DNA of 64,000 bases, from positions 310,001-374,000 of the forward strand of contig NZ_BPUO01000008.1 in assembly GCF_022179805.1 (NCBI RefSeq). The letters are read 5' to 3'. The notes under the pieces are model-generated. The model saw nothing but the letters and a program-made list of their open reading frames with translations, made no database searches and had not been told where the DNA came from. Below, piece after piece: positions 52,858 through 61,232 of the stretch (position 1 is its first letter; the number at the start of each line of letters is the position of its first letter). Origin of the DNA: Cupriavidus pauculus (GTDB lineage Bacteria > Pseudomonadota > Gammaproteobacteria > Burkholderiales > Burkholderiaceae). Made by a program: the position numbers and the translations under genes.

Positions 52858-53199
52858 GAAAGAAATCTCCAGAAAAACTTTACGGAAGTAAGAAAAGGTA
52901 TATGCAGGGGAACCAGCCTAGCTGGATTGCCTTCCAACCCAAACGAATATAAAGTCACTACAAAATCACTCGAAGTCATAAAGACCGTGGTGATCGGGCC
53001 TGGATCCCCATTTTCGGGGGCAAGAAACCGTCGTTTCACCGGCCCGTAGCGTGACATGGATATTGCATGTGCTGGCGAGCTTGAAACGATGGCCGGCCGC
53101 CACATATGCTACGTGGAAGACAAGAAATGCCACAAGCCCGAGCGGGCAAGGCAAAATGTCACCCACTTGAACCTAACCGCCCGCAAACAGGAGAAACTG
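52858..53199. promoter_or_regulatory. Divergent intergenic region, peroxiredoxin / DUF883 genes
   Basis: These 342 bases hold no gene I can support. On the plus strand TTGAAA (53081-53086), 18 bp and TATGCT (53105-53110) make a fair promoter for the DUF883 gene. On the minus strand a TATATT -10 (52946-52951) serves the peroxiredoxin. A short CCCC-ATTTT-CGGGG hairpin lies around 53007-53020. Confidence 0.45.
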
Positions 53200-53475
53200 A
53201 TGAGCGATGTCAAGACCGTTCTGTCCGACGCCGAAGAACTGCTTAAGCAAGCGGCCTCGACCACCGGCGAGAAAGCTGCCGAACTGCGCGAGCGCGGCAT
53301 GGGCTTGCTGAAGCAGGCCAAAGAGAAGGCCCAGGACTTGCAAGACGCTGTCGTGACCAAGAGCAAGGCGGCCGCCCGCGCCACCGACGATTATGTGCAC
53401 GACCACCCGTGGCGCGCCGTAGGCGTGGCAGCCGGCGTGGGCCTGCTGATCGGCCTGCTGCTGAACCGCAAGTAA
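53200..53475 (+). CDS. DUF883 family (YqjD/ElaB-like) membrane-anchored protein
   Basis: The 91-aa protein has a long amphipathic/coiled-coil helix (about 3-62, DVKTVLSDAEELLKQAAS), then DDYVHDHPWRAVGVAAGVG and a C-terminal membrane anchor (about 71-88, GLLIGLLLNRK). YqjD and ElaB bind ribosomes and anchor them to the inner membrane in stationary phase. CAGGAG is 6 bases before the ATG. Genes for YqjE- and YqjK-like proteins follow, as in the yqjCDEK set of enterics. Confidence 0.9.
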   Translation: MSDVKTVLSDAEELLKQAASTTGEKAAELRERGMGLLKQAKEKAQDLQDAVVTKSKAAARATDDYVHDHPWRAVGVAAGVGLLIGLLLNRK

Positions 53476-53652
53476 GCACAGGGCGAGCAGGCAGCAGCCC
53501 TCGCCCGCATCGCATGCCCAAGCCCCGGCTGCGCATCTGCGCCGGGTGCATGTTGTACCGAAGACCGGACTGGCGCGGCCCCATCCTGCCGCGCCAGCCC
53601 CTCCCTCGCAGATGCCGCCCATGCCGGCGCATCGCTTTATCGCCGGAGCCGC

Positions 53653-54030
53653 ATGAGCGAATCCCATTCCCCCAAGTTCCTGGAGTCCCTTCGCAACCTC
53701 GTCGGTTCCGTGGTGTCGATGCTGCAGACGCGCCTGGAACTGGCCAGCGTGGAACTGGCCGAGGAACGCACGCGGCTGATGAAGGTGGCGCTGCTGGCCT
53801 GCTTCGGGCTGGTGTTCTTCAGCATGGCGCTGATGACCTTCACGCTGCTCGTGGCCATCCTGTTCTGGGAAACCTATCGCTGGCAGGCCATTGGCGCCAT
53901 TGTCGTGTTCTACCTGGTGTGTGCCGCGGCCTGCCTGCTGGTGGCCCGCAACAAGGTAAAGAACGCCCCGCCACTGTTCGAATCCACGCTCGCCGAGCTT
54001 GATAAAGACCGGGAGATGCTGCGCCAATGA
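53653..54030 (+). CDS. Phage holin family / YqjE-like membrane protein
   Basis: The 125-aa protein has an N-terminal amphipathic part (SPKFLESLRNLVGSVVSMLQ), ELASVELAEERTRLMKVAL, and two membrane spans (about 46-70 and 76-98). This is the YqjE/holin-X pattern. It overlaps the next gene by ATGA (54027-54030), so the two are translationally coupled. Function unknown; associated with the DUF883 protein in envelope stress clusters. Confidence 0.88.
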   Translation: MSESHSPKFLESLRNLVGSVVSMLQTRLELASVELAEERTRLMKVALLACFGLVFFSMALMTFTLLVAILFWETYRWQAIGAIVVFYLVCAAACLLVARNKVKNAPPLFESTLAELDKDREMLRQ

Positions 54031-54545
54031 CCAAGCCCGAAGACGATTCGATCGACAGCCATCCGCGCCACGAGCATCCGCGCCCGGTCCGCTTCACGCG
54101 GGAGGTGCGGTTGCCGCTCGAAGTCCGCAAGGAATTGCTGATCACCCGCGCCGCGCTGGAACGCTACGACGCCGTCCAGGCGTTGCGGCAGGTCAAGGGC
54201 GGCGCCCGCCGCATGACCAACCTCGGCGCATGGCTGCCGCGCGTGACCCGGCCGTCCGGCTGGCTCAAGCTGTTTGGCGTCACGCGTGACTACCCGATGC
54301 TGAGCACGGCCATCACGCTGGCCCTGCCCCTGCTGCGCAAGACGCCGATTGGCCGCGTGGCCTGGAAGCTGTCGAAGCTGGGCATGATTGGTGGCGCCGG
54401 TTACATGGCCTACAAGACCTGGAACACATCGAAGCCGCCGGTACGCAATGGCCGGGCAGCCGAGCCGGGCCGGCCGGTGGATACGGGCTTTCGCGACCCG
54501 CTCGTGCCGTCGCCGCCGACCACGCCCCCGGCATCAGAACCCTGA
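54027..54545 (+). CDS. Hypothetical protein coupled to yqjE-like gene
   Basis: The 172-aa protein starts with a charged region (1-35), has EVRKELLITRAALERYDAVQ and a YqjK-like central part, a hydrophobic segment (about 90-105; YPMLSTAITLALPLL) and a Pro-rich tail (PSPPTTPPASEP). The start overlaps the previous stop by 4 bp. Position matches the third gene of yqjD-E-K sets, but sequence similarity to YqjK is weak by eye. Confidence 0.75.
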   Translation: MTKPEDDSIDSHPRHEHPRPVRFTREVRLPLEVRKELLITRAALERYDAVQALRQVKGGARRMTNLGAWLPRVTRPSGWLKLFGVTRDYPMLSTAITLALPLLRKTPIGRVAWKLSKLGMIGGAGYMAYKTWNTSKPPVRNGRAAEPGRPVDTGFRDPLVPSPPTTPPASEP

Positions 54546-54558
54546 TCAGCCGACCTGA

Positions 54559-56571
54559 TCAACCAACCTGCACCCGGTTGCGGCCGTTACGCTTGGCCTG
54601 GTAGCAGGCCCCGTCGGCCGCATCGATGGCGTCCTCGCGTTTGACCGTCCATTCGTCGACCCTGACCAGGCCGATACTGATGCCGATCGAGAATTCCTGA
54701 CCACGGCACAGGTACCGATAGGACGCGATGGCACTGCGCAGGGCCTCGGCCACCCGCTCGCCATCCGAGGCAGCGCAATATTCCAGCAGCACCGCGAATT
54801 CATCGCCGCCAAGCCGTGCCAGCGTATCGCTGCGCCTGAGCTGGTGGCGCATGACATCGGCGATCTGGCATAGCAGCTCGTCGCCCGCGGCATGTCCGCA
54901 GGTATCGTTGACCGCTTTGAAGCGGTCCAGATCCATGAACATCAGCGTGTGCGTGCAGCCTTCATGGTGCGCCCGGCCCACGGCCGCTTCCAGGCGTCGC
55001 TCGAATTCGGGACGGTTGACGAGCCCGGTCAGTGGATCGTGGCTCGCCTCGTACGCCAGTTGCGCGGCATGCGCGCGCTCCAGGCTCACGTCGTGCAGCA
55101 CGACGACAATGCCGATGGCCTGACCGCCCTTGTCGCGGATCAGTGCCACCGATGGCTTGACCGCGAGCGTCGCGTCAGGATCGTCGGCTTGCCGGCGCAT
55201 CAGCAGCATCGCCGTCTGGCTGGGCCAGGTTCCGGCCAGCGCGCGCGGCACCAGGTCGGTGACCGGCTCGCGCGTGGCTTCCTCGTGCAGACAGCAGACC
55301 TGCTGCAGGAAACAGCCGGCGGCCTCGGCATCGGTCCACCCGGTCATGCACTCGGCCACGGGGTTGAGCGACTGGATGCGTCCCCAGACGTCTGTGGTGA
55401 TCACCGCCTCGCCAATCGCCTGCAACGTGACTTGCGCGCGCTCCTTTTCGGCGAACAGTTGCGCCTCGGACCGCTTGCGATCGGAAATATCGCTCAGCGA
55501 ACCGGCCATGCGCATGGCCTTGCCCACGGCGTCGCGCACCATGCGCCCTCTTGCCCGCACCCACAGATATCCGCCGCTCTTGCGGCGCAGCCGCAGCTCC
55601 ACGTCGTACGGCGCACCCTTGCGCACGTGGCCGACCAGGCGGCGGTCGAATTCGGCCATGTCGGCCGGATGCATCAGGGCCAGCAGGGTTTCGCGCGCAT
55701 GGGGCAACTCATGGGGACCATAACCGAGCATCTCGGCGCAGCGCGGCGAGAAATACAACTCTCCCCGGTGCGGATGCCAGTCCCACAGGCCATCGGTACT
55801 GCCGGCCACGGCCAGCTGCAACCGTTCTTCGCTGACCTTCAACGCATGCCGCAGTTGCCGCTGGCGCGCCATGACCCGGGTCGACATCCAGATGGCACAG
55901 CCGAGCAACAGCACTGCCAGCCCCACCGAGCACCACGTCAGCAGCACGCGCACGCGCCGCGACGCCTTGCCCAGCGCGCCCGAGAACGCTTCTTCCATCG
56001 GTGTGAGCAGTGCATCGATATCGGCGATCTCGCGCTGCAGCGGCGCCACGCAGGCGGCGTCGCAGCCGTGGGTAGCAACGCGGTCGCGCAGCCGCCGCGC
56101 CATGGCGTCGAGCCGCGCGATTTCCACATCCGCGGCAGCCCAGATCGAAATCGCTTCATCGATCTCGGTCACATGCCGGAAGTAGCGGTAGAGTCGGATC
56201 ATGCTAGGGATGTCGGCCGGATGATTGCCGCCGACCAGCAGGCCATCTACCGCGCGGTCGCGGTTGTAGTCGCGCTTTTCGAGTTCGAGGCGAGCCTGAT
56301 GGTCGCCGAGTGGCAGGGCAATCGCGGCCTGGTAGGCTTCGAAGTCGGCTTCGTCGCGCGTGTTGGCGTACCGCAGCAGATGCAGCACCGCCGCCTTCTG
56401 CCCCTTGGTCCAGAGGCTTTCACCGGCCACGAAGCCGCGCGCGGCGGACATCACGTCCACGCTGGCCAGGCAGAACACCGCCAGCGCCAGAACCACCGGA
56501 ACAAACGGCCAGACAACACGCAGTACGTGCTCATTGGCCGGCAGGCTATCGCCGCCACCAGCTTGCTGCAT
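54559..56571 (-). CDS. Membrane diguanylate cyclase with two PAS domains
   Basis: The 670-aa protein has two membrane spans (about 17-40 and 212-235) around a periplasmic region, then PAS 1 (about 260-370, STDGLWDWHPHRGELYFSP), PAS 2 (about 385-500, AIGEAVITTDVWGRIQSLNP) and a GGDEF domain (about 505-668). The active-site motif is intact (RLGGDEFAVLLEY), and RRSD five residues earlier is a full inhibitory I-site, so c-di-GMP synthesis with product feedback is expected. I choose ATG 56571 rather than TTG 56664; the extra 31 residues look non-coding. Confidence 0.92.
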   Translation of the reverse strand: MQQAGGGDSLPANEHVLRVVWPFVPVVLALAVFCLASVDVMSAARGFVAGESLWTKGQKAAVLHLLRYANTRDEADFEAYQAAIALPLGDHQARLELEKRDYNRDRAVDGLLVGGNHPADIPSMIRLYRYFRHVTEIDEAISIWAAADVEIARLDAMARRLRDRVATHGCDAACVAPLQREIADIDALLTPMEEAFSGALGKASRRVRVLLTWCSVGLAVLLLGCAIWMSTRVMARQRQLRHALKVSEERLQLAVAGSTDGLWDWHPHRGELYFSPRCAEMLGYGPHELPHARETLLALMHPADMAEFDRRLVGHVRKGAPYDVELRLRRKSGGYLWVRARGRMVRDAVGKAMRMAGSLSDISDRKRSEAQLFAEKERAQVTLQAIGEAVITTDVWGRIQSLNPVAECMTGWTDAEAAGCFLQQVCCLHEEATREPVTDLVPRALAGTWPSQTAMLLMRRQADDPDATLAVKPSVALIRDKGGQAIGIVVVLHDVSLERAHAAQLAYEASHDPLTGLVNRPEFERRLEAAVGRAHHEGCTHTLMFMDLDRFKAVNDTCGHAAGDELLCQIADVMRHQLRRSDTLARLGGDEFAVLLEYCAASDGERVAEALRSAIASYRYLCRGQEFSIGISIGLVRVDEWTVKREDAIDAADGACYQAKRNGRNRVQVG

Positions 56572-56698
56572 ATGAGACTTCCCGCGCCGGGCAGGTTCCC
56601 GGCCCTGTCGATGAATGCGCCACGGCCGCCATGCCAGGCCAGCCGTGTCTGGTTGTATTGTCAATGAGGCGTCGCGGGGCGTCTCTACCTCAGACTGG

Positions 56699-57556
56699 TT
56701 AATTGATCCCGGGAAGATGCACCCCCCAACCGCCTAGCAGAACAACGAGCAGCACGCCATTCAACAAGGCCAGTCCGGTGAGGATGAAGACCAGCATCGG
56801 CAAGGTTTTCAGCCAGGCCAGCCCGGCAGAGACCGACGCGTAGGTGGCGTCGAGATAGCGCGTGGCCCGCTTGCGCATGACCAGCCAGTAGAAGGTGCCG
56901 CCCGCCGCCAGCAGCCCAACCAGCCAGGGCAACCAGGCAAGCGCCGATGTCGCCATGGGACTGCCACCGGCGCGCGTGGGCCGTGGTGGCATTGGTGGCA
57001 GCGGCTGCAAGGAATCACGCAGCGATCGCTGTACCGGTTCGAAGATGGGCACCACCGGATCGGGATCGCCGGACGGGGTGCCGAACAGATTGCCGGTCGT
57101 CGCGGTGGACGTCGCCACGGGCGGTGGCATCGCGCGCCGCGACGCCTTGTTGTCGGCCACCACAGGCGGCCTGGTCGATGCTTCGCGCACCGCCGGCGAA
57201 TGAGGCACGCTGCGCCAGCTTGCGAACAACTGGTCCAGGCATCGTACGGACGTGCAGGCATCGCGCCTCTTGCGCCAGGCATCCAGATCGCTCTTGCGCA
57301 ATGTGCCGGCGTTGCGCCTGCGCTGCTGGTCGGCGTAGATGTCCTCGTAGGACTCGTGCAGCATCGCGTATTCGCAGATCAACTGCCGGCCATGCGGCCG
57401 CAGGCGCGGCGATTCCGCGCATGACGCCGTCGCCGGCGCCGAGACGTCACAACGCCCCCGAAACGCCTGCGGGCACGCAATATCCGAGGCCCAGGCCACG
57501 TCGGCGATCCACAATGCCAGGACAAGGAAGAAAGCCAGGCGGCCAATCCGGTGCAT
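56699..57556 (-). CDS. LprI-like periplasmic protein with C-terminal membrane spans
   Basis: The 285-aa protein has a signal peptide (1-23, cleavage after AWA), then a cysteine-rich domain (about 24-118) with LICEYAMLHESYEDIY, LRKSDLDAWRKRRDACTS and VRCLDQLFASW. This is the pattern of LprI/DUF1311 lysozyme-inhibitor-like proteins. A Pro-rich linker follows (about 120-195) and two C-terminal spans (about 205-224 and 250-275). The added membrane part is unusual. Function is unknown; it may protect or sense the cell wall. Confidence 0.7.
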   Translation of the reverse strand: MHRIGRLAFFLVLALWIADVAWASDIACPQAFRGRCDVSAPATASCAESPRLRPHGRQLICEYAMLHESYEDIYADQQRRRNAGTLRKSDLDAWRKRRDACTSVRCLDQLFASWRSVPHSPAVREASTRPPVVADNKASRRAMPPPVATSTATTGNLFGTPSGDPDPVVPIFEPVQRSLRDSLQPLPPMPPRPTRAGGSPMATSALAWLPWLVGLLAAGGTFYWLVMRKRATRYLDATYASVSAGLAWLKTLPMLVFILTGLALLNGVLLVVLLGGWGVHLPGIN

Positions 57557-57640
57557 GGTGTGTGCGCATCAACCATTCATGAACGCGGGACATTCATTCT
57601 AGGCAGCCATGCCGCACGTTGCCGGATCTGTTACCGTGCG

Positions 57641-57680
57641 GACAAAACAAAAGGGCCTGTGACTTGCGCCACAGGCCCTT
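57641..57680 (-). terminator. Terminator of tRNA-Lys
   Basis: On the minus strand AAGGGCCTGTG (57680-57670) and CACAGGCCCTT (57661-57651) form an 11-bp stem with an 8-nt loop, followed by TTGTTTTGT. It begins 10 bp after the tRNA 3' end. Confidence 0.9.
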
Positions 57681-57690
57681 CTGATCATCC

Positions 57691-57766
57691 TGGTGGGTCG
57701 TGCGTGACTCGAACACGCGACCAACGGATTAAAAGTCCGCTGCTCTACCGACTGAGCTAACGACCC
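57691..57766 (-). tRNA. tRNA-Lys (anticodon UUU)
   Basis: The 76-nt gene folds as a full cloverleaf: acceptor GGGTCGT pairs with ACGACCC, D-arm AGCTCAGTCGGTAGAGC, anticodon loop CTTTTAA with anticodon TTT, and T-arm GCGTG-TTCGAGT-CACGC. CCA is encoded. It has its own consensus promoter and terminator. Confidence 0.98.
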
Positions 57767-57784
57767 GGAAAAACTGAATCCGCG

Positions 57785-57813
57785 ATTATAGGGAGACCCC
57801 TATGGAGTGTCAA
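57785..57813 (-). promoter_or_regulatory. Consensus sigma70 promoter of tRNA-Lys
   Basis: On the minus strand TTGACA (57813-57808), 17-bp spacer and TATAAT (57790-57785) are perfect consensus elements at the best spacing. The tRNA 5' end is 18 bp downstream of the -10, allowing a short processed leader. Confidence 0.95.
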
Positions 57814-57826
57814 GGGTGGGCGCCGG

Positions 57827-58942
57827 TCAGGCCATACGCTCCAGACGCCACATCTGGTACTTGAAAGCCAGCACTGCGCCGACCAGAATCGTCGCAAACA
57901 CGATGAACGAACCGATGGCCAGCGTCGACACGCCGGACAGCCCCTGCCCGATCGTGCAGCCCAGCGCGGTCACGCCGCCGGCGCCCATCAGGATGCCGCC
58001 GACCATGTGGTTGGCCACGTCCTCGGCATTGCCGAAACCTTCCCAGCGGAACGTGCGCGAGACCAGCGCATAGGCCGCCGCGCCGCCAATCACGCCGATC
58101 ACGCTGACGATGCCCAGCGTCAACACCTTGCTCTTGTCGCTGAACATCATCAGCCAGTCCAGCGTGTAGGCGTACGGCGCCACGAAGCTCAGGCTTTCCA
58201 TGCGGCCGCTGTTGGTGGCGACGAACAGCTCTTCGAGCGTGTTCGGGTCTTCCGACACATAGCCGAGATGGCCCGACACGTACCACATGCCCACGATGAT
58301 CAGCCCGACCGCCAGGCCGCCCAGCAGGTTGTCGAACGTGCGGAAACCGTTGCCGATCAGCGCCCAGACCACCAGCACCGCGCCGATAGCCACGCCCAGC
58401 ACCAGTTGCAGCATGCCGCGCGCCATGCCGGTGGCCTGCGCCACCACCGACGGCAAGTCCTGCGTCGACGGCAGCGTCACCGCCACGGCATCCACGGTGT
58501 TCACGCGCACCACGCCGAACAGGCCGCGTAGCGTCATGTACGCCGACAGGCCCAGGAACACGAACACCACCAGCGACTTCAGGTTGCCCGCGCCAATGCG
58601 CACCAGCGTCTTGCTGCCGCAGCCCGATGCCAGCACCATGCCAAAGCCGAACATCAGCCCGCCCACGGCCGCCGACAGCCAGCCCAGCTTGGCCGACGTG
58701 TAGATGGTCTTGGTCGGATCGATCAGGCCGGCCCACGCCAGCACGCCGGTACCGATCATCGCCACGCCGATGGCCAGCACCCACATGCGCATGCGGCTCC
58801 AGTCGCCAATGTTGACGATGTCCGAGATGGCGCCCATCGTGCAGAAATGCGTGCGCTGCAGCACGGCGCCGAACAAGAAGGTCAGGACGAAGGTACTCAG
58901 CAGTACGGTGTGCGTGAGTGCGGGGATGTCAATGTCGGGCAT
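57827..58942 (-). CDS. YeeE/YedE family transporter (TsuA-like)
   Basis: The 371-aa protein has about nine to ten membrane segments and the two family cysteine motifs MVLASGCGSKTLVRIGAGN and ALGCTIGQGLSGVSTLAIGS. In thiosulfate carriers of this family such cysteines relay the substrate. It is therefore likely an inner-membrane sulfur-compound importer. The YedE half repeats are visible: FLFGAVLQRTHFCTMGAI begins the first. The substrate (thiosulfate, other sulfur species or selenium compounds) is not decided by sequence. Confidence 0.87.
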   Translation of the reverse strand: MPDIDIPALTHTVLLSTFVLTFLFGAVLQRTHFCTMGAISDIVNIGDWSRMRMWVLAIGVAMIGTGVLAWAGLIDPTKTIYTSAKLGWLSAAVGGLMFGFGMVLASGCGSKTLVRIGAGNLKSLVVFVFLGLSAYMTLRGLFGVVRVNTVDAVAVTLPSTQDLPSVVAQATGMARGMLQLVLGVAIGAVLVVWALIGNGFRTFDNLLGGLAVGLIIVGMWYVSGHLGYVSEDPNTLEELFVATNSGRMESLSFVAPYAYTLDWLMMFSDKSKVLTLGIVSVIGVIGGAAAYALVSRTFRWEGFGNAEDVANHMVGGILMGAGGVTALGCTIGQGLSGVSTLAIGSFIVFATILVGAVLAFKYQMWRLERMA

Positions 58943-59027
58943 GTCTCGGGGGTGGCTCTAGGAATTTCTGCTCGTGAACGGGGGCACTCGTCGGCGCCCC
59001 TCTCTTCTTGGTGTATCGCTCGTCGCG

Positions 59028-59711
59028 TCAGGCAGGCGTCTGGTAGCGCGTGGGATCGGCAACGCCGGCCTGCTCGAAACCGGCGCGACGGATGCGGCAC
59101 GAATCGCACACCCCGCAGGCGCGGCCTTCGTCGTCGGCCTTGTAGCACGACACCGTCAGACCATAGTCAACGCCCAGCTTCACGCCGGCACGGATGATCT
59201 CGGCCTTGGTCATGTCGATGATCGGCGCATGCACGTGAAAGCGGTCGCCTTCGACACCGGCCTTGGTGGCCAGGTTGGCCAGTGCCTCGTAGGCCGACAC
59301 GTATTCGGGGCGGCAATCCGGGTAGCCGGAGTAGTCCACCGCGTTGGCGCCGAAGAACAGGTCGCGGCCGCCAACAGCCTCGGCCCACCCGAGCGCCAGC
59401 GACAGCATGATCGTATTGCGTGCCGGAACGTAGGTAATCGGGATGCCGCCGGTGGCGCCATCGGTCGGCACGTCCAGCGCATCGTCGGTCAGTGCCGAAC
59501 CGCCAAAGCGGCGCAGGTCCAGGTCGATGATTTCGTGGCGCTTGGCGCCCAGTGCCGCGGCCACCTGCTTCGCCGCTTCCAGTTCGGAAGAATGCCGCTG
59601 GCCGTAGCGCATCGACAAGGCGTAGGTTTCAAAGCCGGCCGCATTGGCCATGGCAAGCACGGTGGCGGAATCCAGACCGCCGGATAACAGGACGATTGCG
59701 CGTTTGGTCAT
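59028..59711 (-). CDS. queC: 7-cyano-7-deazaguanine synthase
   Basis: The 227-aa protein makes preQ0 from 7-carboxy-7-deazaguanine, ATP and ammonia on the way to queuosine. The PP-loop [13 protein letters not shown] is near the N-terminus, and four zinc cysteines lie in [37 protein letters not shown] is typical. It lies downstream of tol-pal-cpoB on the same strand, as in related genomes, but a terminator and a REP-like palindrome separate it from cpoB. Confidence 0.97.
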   Translation of the reverse strand: MTKRAIVLLSGGLDSATVLAMANAAGFETYALSMRYGQRHSSELEAAKQVAAALGAKRHEIIDLDLRRFGGSALTDDALDVPTDGATGGIPITYVPARNTIMLSLALGWAEAVGGRDLFFGANAVDYSGYPDCRPEYVSAYEALANLATKAGVEGDRFHVHAPIIDMTKAEIIRAGVKLGVDYGLTVSCYKADDEGRACGVCDSCRIRRAGFEQAGVADPTRYQTPA

Positions 59712-59808
59712 GATGGGTTGCGCGCGGAACAAGCGCGCTGGTAGTCACGCCTCGATGGGCGAATCGCGTATTTTAGCGCGGTTGCCTTGGTACGCCGGCG
59801 GTTCTTGG

Positions 59809-59839
59809 CTTCCCTCTCCCGCCTTGCGGGAGAGGGAAG
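59809..59839. repeat. REP-like palindrome, copy 3, between cpoB and queC
   Basis: CTTCCCTCTCCCGC (59809-59822) and GCGGGAGAGGGAAG (59826-59839) form a 14-bp perfect stem with loop CTT. The following AAAAC matches the flank of copy 2. Confidence 0.85.
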
Positions 59840-59872
59840 AAAACAAACGGGAAATCGCCTTCCCCAAAAAAG

Positions 59873-59895
59873 AAAAAACCCGCATACATCGCGGG
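59873..59895 (-). terminator. Terminator of the tol-pal-cpoB operon
   Basis: On the minus strand CCCGC (59895-59891) and GCGGG (59883-59879) pair around a 7-nt loop and are followed by TTTTTTCTTTTTT. It lies 34 bp after the cpoB stop. Confidence 0.8.
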
Positions 59896-59928
59896 CTCTC
59901 TCCTGACTTGCGTACTGCCGGTATCCGG

Positions 59929-60684
59929 TTACTTCAGCGTCTTCAGCCGGTTGCTGGCGGCCTGGGCGCCTTCGGTGCCCGGATATTTCGACACCACCGT
60001 TTCCAGCGTCTTCTTGGCCTGGGCTTTCTGGCCAGATTCCATCTGGTTGTTGGCGATGGCGATCATGGCGTCCGGTACCTTCGCATGCGTCGGGAATTGG
60101 TTCACCATGTTTTGCAGCACGAAGGTCGAACCCTTGTAGTCACGCTGCGCGTAGAGCGAATTGCCGAGCCAGAACTGCGCCAGCGGCAGGTACGGGCTTT
60201 GCGGATACTTCTTCGCAAACGCCGAGAAGGCATTGCCCGCGCCCTTGAAGTCGCCCGACTGGAACTGCTTCAGCGCGGCGTCGTACTCGGGCTTCTCGGA
60301 AGGCTGTGCCAGCCCTTCCTTGCCGTCCACGGTCACCTGTTGCGGCTCGAACTTCTTCAGGCGCGCATCGAGGTCGGCGTAGTAATCCTTCTGCTGCTTC
60401 TGCAGCGTGTCCACCGTGTTTTGCAACACCTCGTTCTGACCGCGCAGCCGCGCCACTTCCTGACGCAGACCTTCAAGCTGGTTCTGCATGTCGAGTTGTT
60501 GACGGCTGTTCTGGTCAATCCGTTGCGATGCCGTGGCCTGGAAACCGTTGAACTGGTCCCGCAGCTGGATCACCGCCTTGCGCGCCTCGTCGTCGTCAAA
60601 GACGCCGGCGGCGGCCGAATTGGCTGCCAGCATGCCGCCGGAGACAGCGGCCAGCCACAGCAGGGTGGAAACGCGAGAATTCAT
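59929..60684 (-). CDS. cpoB: Cell division coordinator CpoB (YbgF)
   Basis: The 251-aa periplasmic protein has a signal peptide (1-25, cleavage near AANSAAA), an N-terminal coiled coil for trimer formation (about 40-100, QLDMQNQLEGLRQEVARLRG) and TPR repeats (about 125-245, YDAALKQFQSGDFKGAGNAF and YLPLAQFWLGNSLYAQRDY). CpoB links the Tol machine with peptidoglycan synthase PBP1B during constriction. It is the last gene of the tol-pal operon, 18 bp after pal. Confidence 0.95.
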   Translation of the reverse strand: MNSRVSTLLWLAAVSGGMLAANSAAAGVFDDDEARKAVIQLRDQFNGFQATASQRIDQNSRQQLDMQNQLEGLRQEVARLRGQNEVLQNTVDTLQKQQKDYYADLDARLKKFEPQQVTVDGKEGLAQPSEKPEYDAALKQFQSGDFKGAGNAFSAFAKKYPQSPYLPLAQFWLGNSLYAQRDYKGSTFVLQNMVNQFPTHAKVPDAMIAIANNQMESGQKAQAKKTLETVVSKYPGTEGAQAASNRLKTLK

Positions 60685-60702
60685 GAAGGATTATTCCGTG
60701 GA

Positions 60703-61212
60703 TCAGTAGACGATGTCGGCGCGACGGTTTTCAGCCCACGACGCTTCGTCGTGACCGGTGGCCTTCGGCTTTTCCTTGCCCAGGCTCACAGCTTCCATTT
60801 GCGACTCGGGCACGCCCAGCGACGACATCGAGCGACGCACGGCTTCAGCACGCTTCTGGCCCAGGGCCAGGTTGTATTCGCTGGTACCGCGTTCGTCGGT
60901 GTTGCCCTGGATCAGGATCTTGCGGCTCTTGTTGGACGACAGGTACTGCGCGTGCGTCTGCAGCGTGCCCTGGTATTCCGACTTGACCGAGTAGCTGTCG
61001 AAGTCGAAGTACACGCTGCGCTTGGCCAGCGGGCTGTTCGGGTCGTTCAGCGGGTCGGCGGCAACCACCGGCGCCACGGCGCGCGGATCGGTCTGTGCGC
61101 CGCCCGTGCCGGTGCCGGCCTTCGAAGCGTCGTCCAGCTTCACGCCGGAACTGCAGGCGCCCAGGGCCAGCAGTGCGGCCAGGGCGAGCGATTTGGTCAT
61201 CATTTGGGACAT
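60703..61212 (-). CDS. pal: Peptidoglycan-associated lipoprotein Pal
   Basis: The 169-aa lipoprotein has the lipobox LALGAC with the acylated cysteine C20. After a flexible linker an OmpA-like domain (about 62-169) carries VYFDFDSYSVK and the peptidoglycan-binding GNTDERGTSEYNLALGQKRA. Pal anchors the outer membrane to the wall and binds TolB. AGGAG lies 9 bases before the ATG. It follows tolB after 20 bp. Confidence 0.97.
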   Translation of the reverse strand: MSQMMTKSLALAALLALGACSSGVKLDDASKAGTGTGGAQTDPRAVAPVVAADPLNDPNSPLAKRSVYFDFDSYSVKSEYQGTLQTHAQYLSSNKSRKILIQGNTDERGTSEYNLALGQKRAEAVRRSMSSLGVPESQMEAVSLGKEKPKATGHDEASWAENRRADIVY

Positions 61213-61232
61213 GGCGAGAGACTCCTCTTTTT

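Noticed and set aside
56572-56664. Longer start for the diguanylate cyclase (TTG at 56664)
   Set aside because: The extra 31 residues are Arg/Pro/Trp-rich without a ribosome site; the ATG at 56571 has GGGAAG upstream and begins close to the first membrane span.
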